Assembly: GCF_905475345.1 (NCBI RefSeq)
Contig: NC_066591.1
Location: 1,251,501-1,315,500 of the forward strand
Length of the DNA: 64,000 bases
Source of the DNA: Vespula vulgaris
Taxonomy: Eukaryota > Arthropoda > Insecta > Hymenoptera > Vespidae
Reading direction: 5' to 3'
Shown: positions 54,481 through 64,000 of the stretch, in pieces
How positions within the stretch are numbered: position 1 is the first letter of the stretch
How the letters are laid out: every line of letters starts with the position of its first letter
Position numbers and translations under genes: made by a program
The notes under the pieces: model-generated
Told to the model about the DNA's origin: nothing
Seen by the model: the letters and a program-made list of their open reading frames with translations, nothing else
The model's database searches: none

Positions 54481-54645
54481 CTTTCTCTCTCTTTCTCCCT
54501 CTCTCTCTGTCTCTCTATCTCTACCTGTATCTACAGTACCTTTACATGCGTATGCGTATAGGTGTGTATGGATATGTGTGTGTGCGTGTTACCCGTAGCT
54601 ACGTACTCGTTCGCGTTTGTGTCTGTGTCTGTGTCTGTGTTTACT
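54481..54645. repeat. CT-rich and (GTGTCT)n arrays
   Basis: CT units (54483-54530) and four GTGTCT hexamers (54618-54641) flank GT-rich sequence. Confidence 0.88.
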
Positions 54646-54764
54646 GCACAGCACCGGTCTACGAAACCGTTCACACGAGACTCAACACGGTTTCTTGAGG
54701 CTCGCTCGTGACATCGACTTAAGATAACTACGGTTACGGAAATTGAATAATAATTGCGAGCGAG

Positions 54765-54797
<33 letters not shown>

Positions 54798-54889
54798 CTC
54801 TTTTTCTTTCTCTCTTTTTGTCTTTCTGTCTCCGTCTATCTTCTCGTTCAGTTTACCTCTCATTTCACTTCTCGGTCCCACCTACGTTG

Positions 54890-55125
54890 CTAAGTTTTTT
54901 TTTCAACGTGTACTTACCCGTGCGGTTGCTCATCGTCGGAAAAGGAAAAAGCCTAATAACTCTGTGCACGCCTTCCCTGGAATGTTTCTCCTGGGCCTTT
55001 ATCCGAGCGATCTCCTTAATTAGAATTCCGTTGGAAAGGTGAAACAATGGGAGGGTGCTTAGACGCTTCAAGGTAAAGAAATGCGAGAATTCCAACCTAT
55101 GACCTTCGTACGTACAAAGTGACAA
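54890..55125. promoter_or_regulatory. Candidate island
   Basis: GGGCCTTTATCC, CTTAATTAGAATTCC and CTATGACCTTCG (AGGTCA half-site on the minus strand) occur in unique sequence. Confidence 0.3.
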
Positions 55126-56500
55126 TTTGTTCACGTTTAACAGAGATTTCCTAAGATGTTATATTATTCTAAAGGAAAGGAATAGTAACGGGTTGTAGGG
55201 AGTGTGAAGAAGGTTAATATTCAAAGTAAAAAACAAAAAAAAAAGGGAAAGAATAAACGAAAGATCTATTTATATATTATATATACATGTGTATAAATAT
55301 AGTATATAAATACTAAGTATATAGTATACGTCTAATACTTAGATGCAAAGCGGATACGATTAATGTCGCTCAGAAAATCTTTAGAGTGCATTGAACGAGT
55401 AAACTGGACAATTCGTTTGAGTCCAAGATCTACTTCAAGATATATATATATAAAAAAAAAAGAAAAAAAAAAGAAGTATACGACCATTGTGTATACGTTT
55501 ATAAAAATAAAAAATGAAAAATTAATGTCACCCTTCGAACGCAAACGAATATCGAAAGTGAACAATTCGTTCGAGTTAACAAGATATCTAAAATATTTAA
55601 TAGAGAAGAAAATGAAAAGAATCGAAAGAAGAGAGAAAAAGAAATTGACGGGTGATGATAGAAATAATAATTACTTAAAAAAAAGAAAGAGAGAAAAAAG
55701 GAAAGGTACAGAAAGAAAGAGAGAGAGGGAGATAGAGATAGAGAGAGAGATTTAGATACAAAAGTGAATTCAATAATATCAGAAAACCGGTAGAAACAAA
55801 ACGACCTAACTTTCTTCTCGATATCTCTCGATCGAGTTTCTCTAAAGCGCGATAGCGCGTAACACGAAGGCGTTTCGTATCTAAGATGTTATTTTCTCGA
55901 TCGTCGATTCCTGTCTTTTCTTAGTGAGTCTCTCTTATTCAAAGTCTCTTATTAAGGACACGCGCTTAATAAACGATTTGAGAGAGAAAGAGAGAGTGAG
56001 ATATATATATATATATATATAGATATATAGATAGAAAGATAAAGATAAAGATAAAGAGTTCGTGACTTCCTAGAAACTCGTGCTTTTCTATTCTTTTGCA
56101 AATTCATGGTTTTTCTTAAGAAACAAGTTTTTTTTTTCTTTTCTTGTTCTTCGAGGATCGAGAGAGAGGGGATCGTTCGATAAATATAGTTGCAACGAAT
56201 AAATCATGTATTCGTGATTATTTTTCTTTTTTTTTCTTTTTCTTTTTGTTCTTCATTGAATCGTGTCAACACGGATGTATCATTGTATTCATGTAGGATA
56301 CTTTGTTAATATTTAGATATATGTATAGTGTGTATCTGTTTAATTATATATCGGGTAAGGAAAAACAGAGAACAAATAAAGAGAGAGAGAGAGAGAGAGC
56401 AGAGAGGGAAATATATATATATATATAAGAGAAAAAAAAAATTCACTTTGCGTAATAAACTGGATCGAAAGTCTCTAAGATCGGGTCCCAAGTGTATCGT
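55126..56500. other. AT-rich spacer with GA/TA arrays
   Basis: A-rich stretches (55445-55475, 55675-55705), a GA/TA array (55980-56020) and a second near 56380-56428 are present. No gene is seen. Confidence 0.7.
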
Positions 56501-56504
56501 AGAA

Positions 56505-56602
56505 CTATGAGAGAACTCGTTATGCGCATAGCGATTTATGGGCGCTGTTAATTAATTGTACATCGATGTATATGAAGGCGACTGTGATCTTTCGTCCGAA
56601 GT
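56505..56602. promoter_or_regulatory. Candidate POU/Hox-type island
   Basis: The palindrome TATGCGCATA (56521-56530), TTTATGGGC (56535-56543), GTTAATTAATTG and ATCGAT cluster in 60 bp. Confidence 0.45.
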
Positions 56603-56616
56603 AATTAAGAGGTCGC

Positions 56617-56620
<4 letters not shown>

Positions 56621-56666
<46 letters not shown>
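56621..56666. repeat. (TA)n microsatellite
   Basis: About 23 TA units are seen. Confidence 0.96.
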
Positions 56667-56668
<2 letters not shown>

Positions 56669-57005
56669 GGTTGGTTAAAGATCGATCTAAAGAATGATCT
56701 ACGTGTTCGTCGCGAATATGCGTCATCTTGTGATAAATATCATCTCGATATGATATTTTTATTCGTTCGACTCATCGATTCGGAGAGAAATTAAGTATAA
56801 AAGCGAGAGAGAGAGAGAGAGAGAGAGATTATGTTTCATTAAAATAAATGAGCTAATTAAAAAGAAAAGTTATAACTATAAAAGTATTTTTTAAATACAA
56901 TCGATCATTCGATCGATATTGCAAAAAGAAACAAATACAAGGATAATAATAATAATAATAATGATCTTGAATGATCTCGAGGGACGTACCCAATGACATT
57001 TGCGA

Positions 57006-57043
57006 GTTCAACGATCGATTAATTTATTTAATCGTGGTTGAAC
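57006..57043. repeat. Hairpin with 14 paired bases
   Basis: GTTCAAC (57006-57012) pairs with GTTGAAC (57037-57043). CGATTAA (57016-57022) pairs with TTAATCG (57028-57034). A small GAT/TG internal loop and the loop TTTAT complete a 38-nt fold. Confidence 0.85.
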
Positions 57044-57439
57044 CCGATCGTTAGATTATCTTAAACGGTCCTCGTAAGTCTTGTCGATCGATCGACCGTG
57101 TGTATGTGATTAGAAGGGAGAAATAAAAGTTTATTAACGTACACACACATATGTACTTATCTATCTATTACACGAATGCATACGTAGTAGATAGGTAGGT
57201 AGATAGGTAGGTATGTAGATATAGCTTGATTAACCGGAGGGTGTATCAATGAATACTTAATTAAAACCGTAAAATCAATACGGTACAATCAATTCGTTTG
57301 AATTTCGAAATACGTTCGAAAATTATCATTCGTAATCGGATCATACTAATGAAATCTCTCTCTTTCTTTTTAATTCATTTTCTACATATTTATAAAAACG
57401 TAGATACCGTATTGACCCTTAGAAAAAAAAAAGAAAAAA

Positions 57440-57880
57440 GAAAAGAAGGGATATCCGAATTAATGGCCGAAAATCAGGGCGTTTATAGAAAGAGATAAAG
57501 AATATGAGTCGAGATCATTGGCGGCATCATGGAAGGTTAAAATTTTGGGAGTTGCTTCGTCTGGCTTCTACAACCGAAAAAAAAGAAAAAAAAGAGAGAG
57601 AAAGAGAGAGAAAAGGAAGAGAAGACTGGCTCATTTCTTGATTACACCGGTCGGTATATACGGTGTAATCAATTTCGACAATTATGCAAAACAGCGATCG
57701 CCTTTTTCGCGCCCTTCAAAGTGCATCCTGTATCGCCCAGGACCTTGTTATTAGTCTCCTTCGCGAAAGAGACGAAAAACGCGAAGGCCGTGCAATGCAC
57801 TTCCGTCGTTCGATCAAAAAAATCCGTTTGGAAAGAATCTGCCGATATGTCTGCGTATTACGTTTAACGTAGTATAATAC
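57440..57880. promoter_or_regulatory. Unique island rich in inverted repeats
   Basis: TTGATTACACCG/CGGTGTAATCAA (57638-57649, 57661-57672) is a perfect 12-bp stem. Downstream AAGTGCAT/ATGCACTT (57719-57726, 57795-57802) enclose CCTTCGCG/CGCGAAGG (57758-57765, 57780-57787). The block is otherwise non-repetitive except a GA run (57581-57620). It may be regulatory or a structured transcript. Confidence 0.4.
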
Positions 57881-57928
57881 TTACGTTTGTGGGTCTGCGT
57901 GTCTGTAAGTTTCTTATGAGAAAAAAAC

Positions 57929-57959
<31 letters not shown>

Positions 57960-57964
57960 ATACG

Positions 57965-58035
57965 AGCACACGCTAATGCCGGCTATAAACAAAATTGTTG
58001 CAGACCTTTTGCCATAATCGATCGCTCTTTAAGAA
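57965..58035. promoter_or_regulatory. Small candidate island
   Basis: GGCTATAAACAAAATTGTTGC (Forkhead- and Sox-like) and TTTTGCCATAATCGATCG are adjacent. Confidence 0.35.
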
Positions 58036-58224
58036 TTATTAACTTCGAGATCGAAATAATACGTTTAAGAATACGTTTTAAATATCGTACTGGTTCTGAA
58101 ATACTCTCGTTAAAGAAATTATCCTCCTCGAGGAATGGAGAAAAATTCGAGGAAATGAATTTTTATGAAAACGGAATATACATACATATGTGTGTGTATA
58201 TATAGATAGATAAATATATAAATG

Positions 58225-58420
58225 CTACTCTAATAACTACGCGTCATTAGTAATTACACGGAGTCGTTGAATAATTCATTAAATATTAAGTTACCTTAGT
58301 ATTGTACCCGATGAGTCATCAAACCAATGATAAGCAAGAACCTTTACGGAAAAAGTAACTCGTTTTGTTTCTCGGAAATGTTCATTCGAGCAAATCGAGA
58401 ACGATGAAACTTAGTTAAAA
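58225..58420. promoter_or_regulatory. AT-rich homeodomain-like island
   Basis: GCGTCATTAGTAATTACACGG and AATAATTCATTAAAT are followed by TGATGACTC-like words (GATGAGTCATC, AP-1-like, about 58310). Confidence 0.3.
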
Positions 58421-58935
58421 ATAATTAATAATCGTGAAACTAGTGACGATGAAAATTACGAACGTTCGTTGGGCGCGTATATAAAAGTATGTTGCACGAT
58501 ATCGATGTCGATATCGATATAAAATCGAAAGAATAAAAAAAGTAGCAAAAAAGACAAAAGAAAGGAAAAAGAATAAAGTAAAAAGGAATAAATTATTTTC
58601 AATGGACAATGATACTTACTTGAGTATGAAATATTTGATATGATATATTTATCATTTTTTAGAAATCAAAATTTGTTAATTTTAACGATGGTTATGAAGT
58701 AACGAAAACTCATTACGATAAGTAATAATTTTTTTCGATCAACGTCGATGATCTGTTTTTTTTTTTTATTTCCTTTTTTCTTTTCTTTTTCTTCTCATAC
58801 GCATAGAAAAAAATCTGATGATGAGTGTGGATAATCGACGGACATATTTGTTAAGAAGAAACAAAAAAAAGAAAAAAGAAAAAGAAAAGGAAAAAGAAAA
58901 AGAGAAAAAAAAGAGCAGTGCAGATTACTTACGTA
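58421..58935. other. AT-rich spacer
   Basis: ATCGATGTCGATATCGAT (about 58500) is dyad-like. T-rich and A-rich tracts follow. No gene is seen. Confidence 0.65.
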
Positions 58936-58944
58936 AAACTCTAA

Positions 58945-59245
58945 TCGAATATCAGAAATACCGAGCTAGCTACTTTGTATGGTTTATCATTCGTTAATAT
59001 GGCTCATTAATAATATCGGAGAATATTATAAATTCAAATGGTTCTGCTGTCTCTTAAAGCGATTAGCAGTTTGACTTGTTATCATATTTTCACTACTTTT
59101 ATCTTATTCATTCTAAATATCGCCTTATTCTTCTTATTGCATTAACTCGTACGAGCAGTAACTACTGTCAACTTTCATCTTTAATTATTAACTATCGAGA
59201 CACTCGGTGATGTTTCAACGTTTATTCGATGAGATTAATCGTCTG
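58945..59245. promoter_or_regulatory. Candidate cis-regulatory island
   Basis: GAGCTAGCTAC, GGTTTATCATTCGTTAATATG, GCTCATTAATAAT and GATTAGCAGTTTGACTTG are clustered without simple repeats. Confidence 0.4.
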
Positions 59246-59398
59246 CGCGAATATACGAGTCAATCAATTCTTTTCTGTAAAAGGAAAAGAAAATAAAAAA
59301 GATAGAAAGAAAGAAAAAATTTAAACCTGTATAATGTCATGTAACTTTAAAGTTACATACTTAAATACACTTATCTATAATAATTATTACTTCATAAA

Positions 59399-59399
59399 A

Positions 59400-59473
<74 letters not shown>
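59399..59473. repeat. (CT)n(TA)n compound microsatellite
   Basis: Thirteen CT units join about 24 TA units. Confidence 0.97.
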
Positions 59474-59476
<3 letters not shown>

Positions 59477-59776
59477 GTTTTTAATATCTAAAAAATATTA
59501 TTTATACTCTGAGTATATTATAATTAAATAAATATGAATATAAATTTATATATATATACACATATACATATTAAATTATTATACTAGTGTAATTACACTG
59601 TATAAAATACTAAAATAATTATTATACTAACAGTATCATATTACTTGTAAATAATATTATATCTTTCACATTATATAAATTATTTAATGACCGTGCAAAA
59701 AAGTTGAATTGCAGATGCTTATAAAAAAAAAATACACAGAGATTACGAATGAATCAACGAACGAACGTAGATATAA

Positions 59777-59777
<1 letters not shown>

Positions 59778-59841
<64 letters not shown>

Positions 59842-59865
59842 TATTATTATTATTATTATTATTAT
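59778..59865. repeat. (TAA)n array with inverted (TTA)n tail
   Basis: About 20 TAA units (59778-59838) are followed by TTA units (59842-59864). The two can pair with each other. Confidence 0.95.
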
Positions 59866-60010
59866 CGTGATACAATTTAGGCTGACGTCACGTCATCTTT
59901 CCCACTTTCATTAAATCTCGAACATCGAAAAAGTAGATAGCCATGACGAACTTCCGGAGCAAACAATACGGCATATCTTTATCTCTGTCTTTCTTTATTC
60001 TTCATCATCT

Positions 60011-60047
<37 letters not shown>

Positions 60048-60090
60048 TGTAGTCGTCGTAGTCGTCGTCGTTGTCGTCGTCGTCGTCGAG
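60011..60090. repeat. (GTC)n trinucleotide array
   Basis: About 26 GTC/GTT/GTA units are seen. Confidence 0.95.
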
Positions 60091-60099
60091 GAGCGAGGA

Positions 60100-60262
60100 C
60101 GTTCCGCAATTTTTTCCGTTGCGCAACGCAGCGCCCCAACTAATGCGATTAAAAAGGCATAACGATTACGTTCAATTATTAACAATTACAAGGACGGCAA
60201 AAAACGTAATTACCCGGCCATTAATCAAGTAGCCGGTGCTCGGTTCCTCAGCAGCTACATCC
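60100..60262. promoter_or_regulatory. Dense homeodomain and C/EBP-like island
   Basis: The 12-bp palindrome CGTTGCGCAACG (60117-60128) contains the C/EBP site TTGCGCAA. TCAATTATTAACAATTACA, the palindrome GTAATTAC (60206-60213) and CATTAATCAAG (from 60219) follow. Confidence 0.5.
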
Positions 60263-60339
60263 ACCATCGCCACTACCATTAACGAAGAATATACGTACCT
60301 CAACCATTCTTGTTGAAGTATTACGCATAGTGCATTCAT

Positions 60340-60600
60340 ATATAACCATCTATATATGTATGTACCCATATATATATATATATATATGTATGTATATAGG
60401 CATACATATATATGTATCTATGTATCTATCTATGTATGATGTACGTATGCATATATATCATTGTATGTATGAATATATGTATGTATAAATGTATGTATGT
60501 GCATGTATGTGTATAGATTATATGTTTGTATGTATCATATACATTATATGTTCGTACGTATGTATATGCATATATGTATATACATTCGTCTTCTCTTTTT
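60340..60600. repeat. Degenerate TATG/TA tract
   Basis: Irregular TATG, TATA and TACG units are spread over about 230 bp. Confidence 0.8.
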
Positions 60601-61220
60601 CTCTCTCTTTTTTCCTCCCTCTACCTCTCTCTTTTTCTTTCTTTCCGCGAATCGCGAAACAAATTTATGATCGTTCCAACGAAGAAGAAAAAGTTGCGTT
60701 CGCGTTGCTACACGTTGGAATCCATGAAAAAATCAGAGACGGCGACTGTGCCGTGTATATAAAATATCTTTTTCATTATTTCTTCTTTTTCCTTTTTCTT
60801 TTTTCTTGTTTTTTTTTTATTTCTTTTTTTTACGTTCCAGGATATTAAAATGCGATTAATAAACATACATAAACATATATCGCATCTTATTTTTATGCAT
60901 ATAAGGTATTGGTGGATATATGTGTGTGTGTGTGTATCGCATTAATGCGTGTTAGTCAGACAACGATATTAATGATACGTGATCATTAGTATAATATCTA
61001 TGATATTTTATAATATATTATACTTAACACAGATTATTAGCATTCTTAAGAGAAGTATCTTAATCGTGTATTAGCTCGATAACGATAATCAATCTAAGAT
61101 AGTTGTTTTAAAATCATTTCGCAATCGCTTGTTTTGCGTAATAAAATAATTTAATTGGAAACTTTATATGTTATTATGAATCTTGGGACGAACAATCGTT
61201 GAGCGTGAAATTTACCGAGA
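60601..61220. other. Spacer
   Basis: CT-rich and T-rich stretches flank a unique 110-bp segment (60645-60765). A GT array lies at 60921-60935. No gene is seen. Confidence 0.65.
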
Positions 61221-61226
61221 TATATA

Positions 61227-61370
61227 TACATACATACACACATACATACATACATACATACATACATACATACATACATACATACATACATACATACATA
61301 CATACATACATACATACATACATACATACATACATACATACATACATACATACATACATACATACATACA

Positions 61371-61400
<30 letters not shown>
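61227..61400. repeat. (CATA)n microsatellite, about 43 units
   Basis: It is uninterrupted apart from one CACA near 61236. It is the longest microsatellite in the window and gives Cys-Met-Tyr-Val or His-Thr-Tyr-Ile runs in translation. Confidence 0.98.
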
Positions 61401-61417
<17 letters not shown>

Positions 61418-61499
61418 TTCACGCCTCGAGTCACACGAATCGAGTTATCTTTATGAGCTTTCTCTCGTCGGAGTTATCGAAAAAGAGTTTGTAACAATC

Positions 61500-61560
61500 A
61501 TTTTTTCTTTTTTCTTCTTTTCTTTTCTTTATTTTTTTTTCTTCTTTCTTTTTTTATCAG
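61500..61560. repeat. T-rich tract
   Basis: Pyrimidine-rich TTTTC-type sequence. Confidence 0.8.
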
Positions 61561-61636
61561 CTCTCGATCTTCTTTCATTATCAGTACGTAAAAGGGGCGA
61601 TACAGTGCTCACGCGATACTCTTATACGTATATTAT

Positions 61637-61713
61637 TTCTCTCTCTCTCTCTCTCTCTTTCTCTATCACCATCTCTATCTCTATCTCTCTCTATCTCTCT
61701 CTTTCTTTTTCTT

Positions 61714-61766
<53 letters not shown>

Positions 61767-61770
61767 GTCT
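61637..61770. repeat. CT-rich microsatellite
   Basis: CT and CTAT units include about 22 clean CT units (61718-61762). Confidence 0.94.
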
Positions 61771-61789
61771 TTTTCTCTCTGATAATATA

Positions 61790-61925
61790 GAATGGCTCGC
61801 GCGAAGCACGACGTAATTTTGTAATTAATAGTGACATTACCGGTAATTAACTGCCGTAGATAATTGCGACTATAGTTAAGGACTCTTGCGGTGCGACCAT
61901 ACGATCGACATGACGTTAAAAAGAA
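61790..61925. promoter_or_regulatory. Dense homeodomain-site island
   Basis: TAATTA at 61822-61827 and 61844-61849 are 22 bp apart, two helical turns. The palindrome ATTACCGGTAAT (61836-61847) overlaps the second. GATAATTGCG and TATAGTTAAGGAC follow. Confidence 0.5.
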
Positions 61926-62075
61926 AAAAAAAATGCATAAGTTCATTGCCGTTTCTTATGCTACCACGTATGTATATATATATACACATTTTTCACATAT
62001 GCCGTTGATTAGTGTAATAATATGTTGTATCGAGTTGTTCGTCGTATAAACATTTTCTTTTTTCTTTTCTATCTC

Positions 62076-62084
<9 letters not shown>

Positions 62085-62125
<41 letters not shown>
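62085..62125. repeat. T41 homopolymer
   Basis: Forty-one consecutive T. On the minus strand this is a poly(A) run, which could be an old retrotransposed tail. No target-site duplication is obvious. Confidence 0.97.
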
Positions 62126-62126
<1 letters not shown>

Positions 62127-62501
62127 TAAAAGAAAACATAAAAACGAAATATCACGTGCTTCTCGGGAAAGGATTAATTGATTTGATCTTTTTTTTCTTC
62201 TTTCTTTGTTTTTTTGTATTGCGAGATAAAAATAATGAAAATCGATTGGATATTTAAATCAATGGAAATTTATATGAACTGTGTTGTATAATAACGATGA
62301 TAATTATGATATACGATATATGTAAATACATAAAGCAATATAATATTCAATCATAAAAATATAAAAATGGTGCACGTATATCATTCTGCTTAGAAAATAT
62401 TATGTGATTTGATTTCTTTTTTTTTTCTTTTTTTTTACGTAACAATCCGAACGGGAAAATGTATTATAAAAAAATTATAATAGTAACAACATTTGATATA
62501 G

Positions 62502-62565
<64 letters not shown>

Positions 62566-62700
62566 ATTATATAAGATTTATAATTAAAACGAATACTTTG
62601 TCGATAATTTAAAATCTTTAAAAAAAAAAAATATGTTAACAATCGTAAAATAATAATGATCGATCGAAAGAGAATATTAGAGCATTAGAGATCGTTATTT
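62126..62700. other. AT-rich spacer with (CT)(TA) array
   Basis: (CT)n(TA)n lies at 62502-62562. The rest is AT-rich. No gene is seen. Confidence 0.75.
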
Positions 62701-62734
62701 TATGAAAGAAGAGAAAAAAGAAAGTGTATCGTAA

Positions 62735-63000
62735 ATCGTTGCGTTTAGATGTAGATTAGGAGGCACGCAATTACGGTTGAAGGAGCGCTAAAACCGCAGA
62801 ATCGTTGTCCGCCACCGCGAGAAGTTAAAGAACGTGATTTATCGTGTTCACCACGCGTACCTTTACAGGATCTGTTTAATGATCGTTTGCAGATCGCTAT
62901 CGTGGATCGACAGCTTGTTCATAACATCTGCCGTTCAACATACTCTATGAACAAGTATCGATATTACCTAATTATTATTATCATCGGAGTATAATCGATA
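62735..63000 (+). promoter_or_regulatory. Unique island with hairpin and 79-codon open frame
   Basis: Non-repetitive, GC-balanced block. CTTGTTCATA (62914-62923) and TATGAACAAG (62946-62955) form a perfect 10-bp stem, extended by ATCGA/TCGAT across a small internal loop. The plus frame 62755-62994 has no stop for 79 codons and reads ..EGALKPQNRCPPPREVKERD.. but has no initiating Met near its start. A conserved element, exon fragment or small structured RNA are all possible. Confidence 0.4.
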
Positions 63001-63503
63001 TTTTATAAGATTTTACACGGTTATCAATGTCGAATGTGAATAAAAAAAAAAAAAATGAAAAAAAGAAAATAATTACACATACAAATTACATTGTTCCGTA
63101 CGAACAATAATTCGATTTCATCTTTTTTTTTTTTTCTTCCTTTTACGTAACGAATTTTAATTAATCGATCGATCGATGACTTCTTTCCTGAAGGAAAAAA
63201 AAAAGATAAGTAGACAAGAAAAAAAAAAAGAAAAGAAATTAACCGCGTGACGAATTATTTTCATTCGACACCAAAATATATTATTAAACGCGGATTGCAA
63301 GATTATCGAGGTATGAATGATGATGATGTTTTCAGTCAATAATAACACGCGTAAGCGTGTTTATTATCGAAGATCGATGAAAGCAACGTAAAGGTGATCC
63401 TAAGAGATCATTGATAATAATCTTTATTAAAGCTATCACAAACGAATAATATCCACTTATATACATACATATGTATGTAGATACGATCGAAGTAGTTGTA
63501 GAA
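63001..63503. other. AT-rich spacer
   Basis: A-rich and T-rich runs. ACACGCGTAAGCGTGT (about 63346-63361) is a local dyad. No gene is seen. Confidence 0.65.
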
Positions 63504-63509
63504 AAAGAG

Positions 63510-63562
<53 letters not shown>
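63504..63562. repeat. (GA)n microsatellite
   Basis: GAAA units pass into about 17 GA units. Confidence 0.94.
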
Positions 63563-63566
<4 letters not shown>

Positions 63567-63587
63567 AGGCGAGGTATCACGATCGAA

Positions 63588-63775
63588 AAGGCTAATTAAC
63601 ATTACCTAACTATGATATAGTCCGTAGAAATCATTAACGATTTCTTTATCGTGGTCAGCTCGTAACGCAACTTAACGTAACGACTTTTGCACTCCGTGAC
63701 TGTGATTGAATGAACGGTTGCTACAGGCTAAATTACGGAATCGAGTCTCTATCGTTTATTTTTCTATATCGATAA
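63588..63775. promoter_or_regulatory. Candidate cis-regulatory island
   Basis: GGCTAATTAACATTACC, the dyad GAAATC-ATTAAC-GATTTC (about 63628-63645) and GATTGAATGAACGG occur in unique sequence. Confidence 0.4.
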
Positions 63776-63797
63776 TAATAAGCGACAAAAAGAAAAA

Positions 63798-63847
63798 AAC
63801 GAACGAACGAACGGACGAACGAACGAACGAACGAACGAACGAACGAT
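63798..63847. repeat. (AACG)n microsatellite
   Basis: About twelve CpG-containing tetramers with one G interruption are seen. Confidence 0.95.
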
Positions 63848-64000
63848 CGATGGATAATATTCTTTTTACATAACCAACACTTTTATCCTCTTCTTTAATC
63901 GATTTTTATTAATCGCATTTTTATTAATCACAAAGTAAACACGTTGTTGCAAAATTCAACGGCGACCTTTTTTTCCTTTCTTTTTTTTTCTTTTTTTTTC

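Noticed and set aside
5231..62562. Rule that CT arrays always precede TA arrays in compound microsatellites
   Set aside because: It holds at 5231, 15643 (as TA then GA), 32285, 59399 and 62502, but GA-then-TA arrays at 17757, 52770 and 55980 break it.
1..64000. CRISPR arrays, operons, phage or bacterial genes
   Set aside because: No spaced direct repeats of CRISPR type, no Shine-Dalgarno-led gene series and a eukaryotic tRNA without encoded CCA. The window is eukaryotic.

Overview
The window looks like non-coding nuclear DNA of an arthropod, most likely an insect. It is AT-rich, packed with long dinucleotide to pentanucleotide microsatellites, and rich in CpG words such as TCGA, ATCG and CGAACG. 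It contains a eukaryotic tRNA gene with internal promoter boxes. Together these fit a hymenopteran genome (wasp, bee or ant), but nothing here fixes the species. There are no operons, ribosome binding sites, CRISPR arrays or recognisable transposon genes.

The only gene I can call firmly is a tRNA-Leu(UAG) on the minus strand at 39884-39963, with an intact cloverleaf, A and B boxes and a T-run terminator. No protein-coding gene is recognisable. Almost every long open frame is a microsatellite read as protein (Ser-Leu, Arg-Glu, Tyr-Ile or Phe runs). A few short frames in less repetitive islands (about 43764-43873, 49538-49717, 50592-50678, 52938-53126, 62755-62994) have protein-like composition and are listed as weak candidates.

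The layout is a mosaic. About thirty-five islands of 80-400 bp have high complexity, balanced GC and clustered transcription-factor-like words (TAATTA, CATTA, TTTATGG, CACTTGA, TGACGTCA, CCAAT). They sit between microsatellites and AT-rich spacers. This is the usual look of a gene desert or giant intron beside a developmental regulator, with the islands as candidate conserved enhancers. That is inference, since conservation cannot be tested here. Two islands (22660-23160 and 41570-41665) look more promoter-like.

Region by region: 0-11 kb alternates islands with CT/GA arrays and two locally duplicated blocks (8437-8985, 9181-9905). The stretch 11.2-13 kb holds the most unusual structure: a five-copy minisatellite whose unit carries a DR1 nuclear-receptor site and a conserved dyad, followed by a pentamer array and a second, unrelated minisatellite. 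At 15-18 kb there are further tandem blocks and two long perfect or near-perfect palindromes. At 22-24 kb lie a promoter-like island, a 145-nt pure pyrimidine tract and a CTCF-like site. A sixfold degenerate repeat fills 26.7-27.5 kb. The stretch 28-35 kb is mostly AT-rich spacer. Islands are dense at 35-39 kb. The tRNA is at 39.9 kb. Islands with hairpins occupy 43.5-47.6 kb, and 49-64 kb alternates homeodomain-site islands with long microsatellites, including a 174-bp CATA array and a 41-nt T run.
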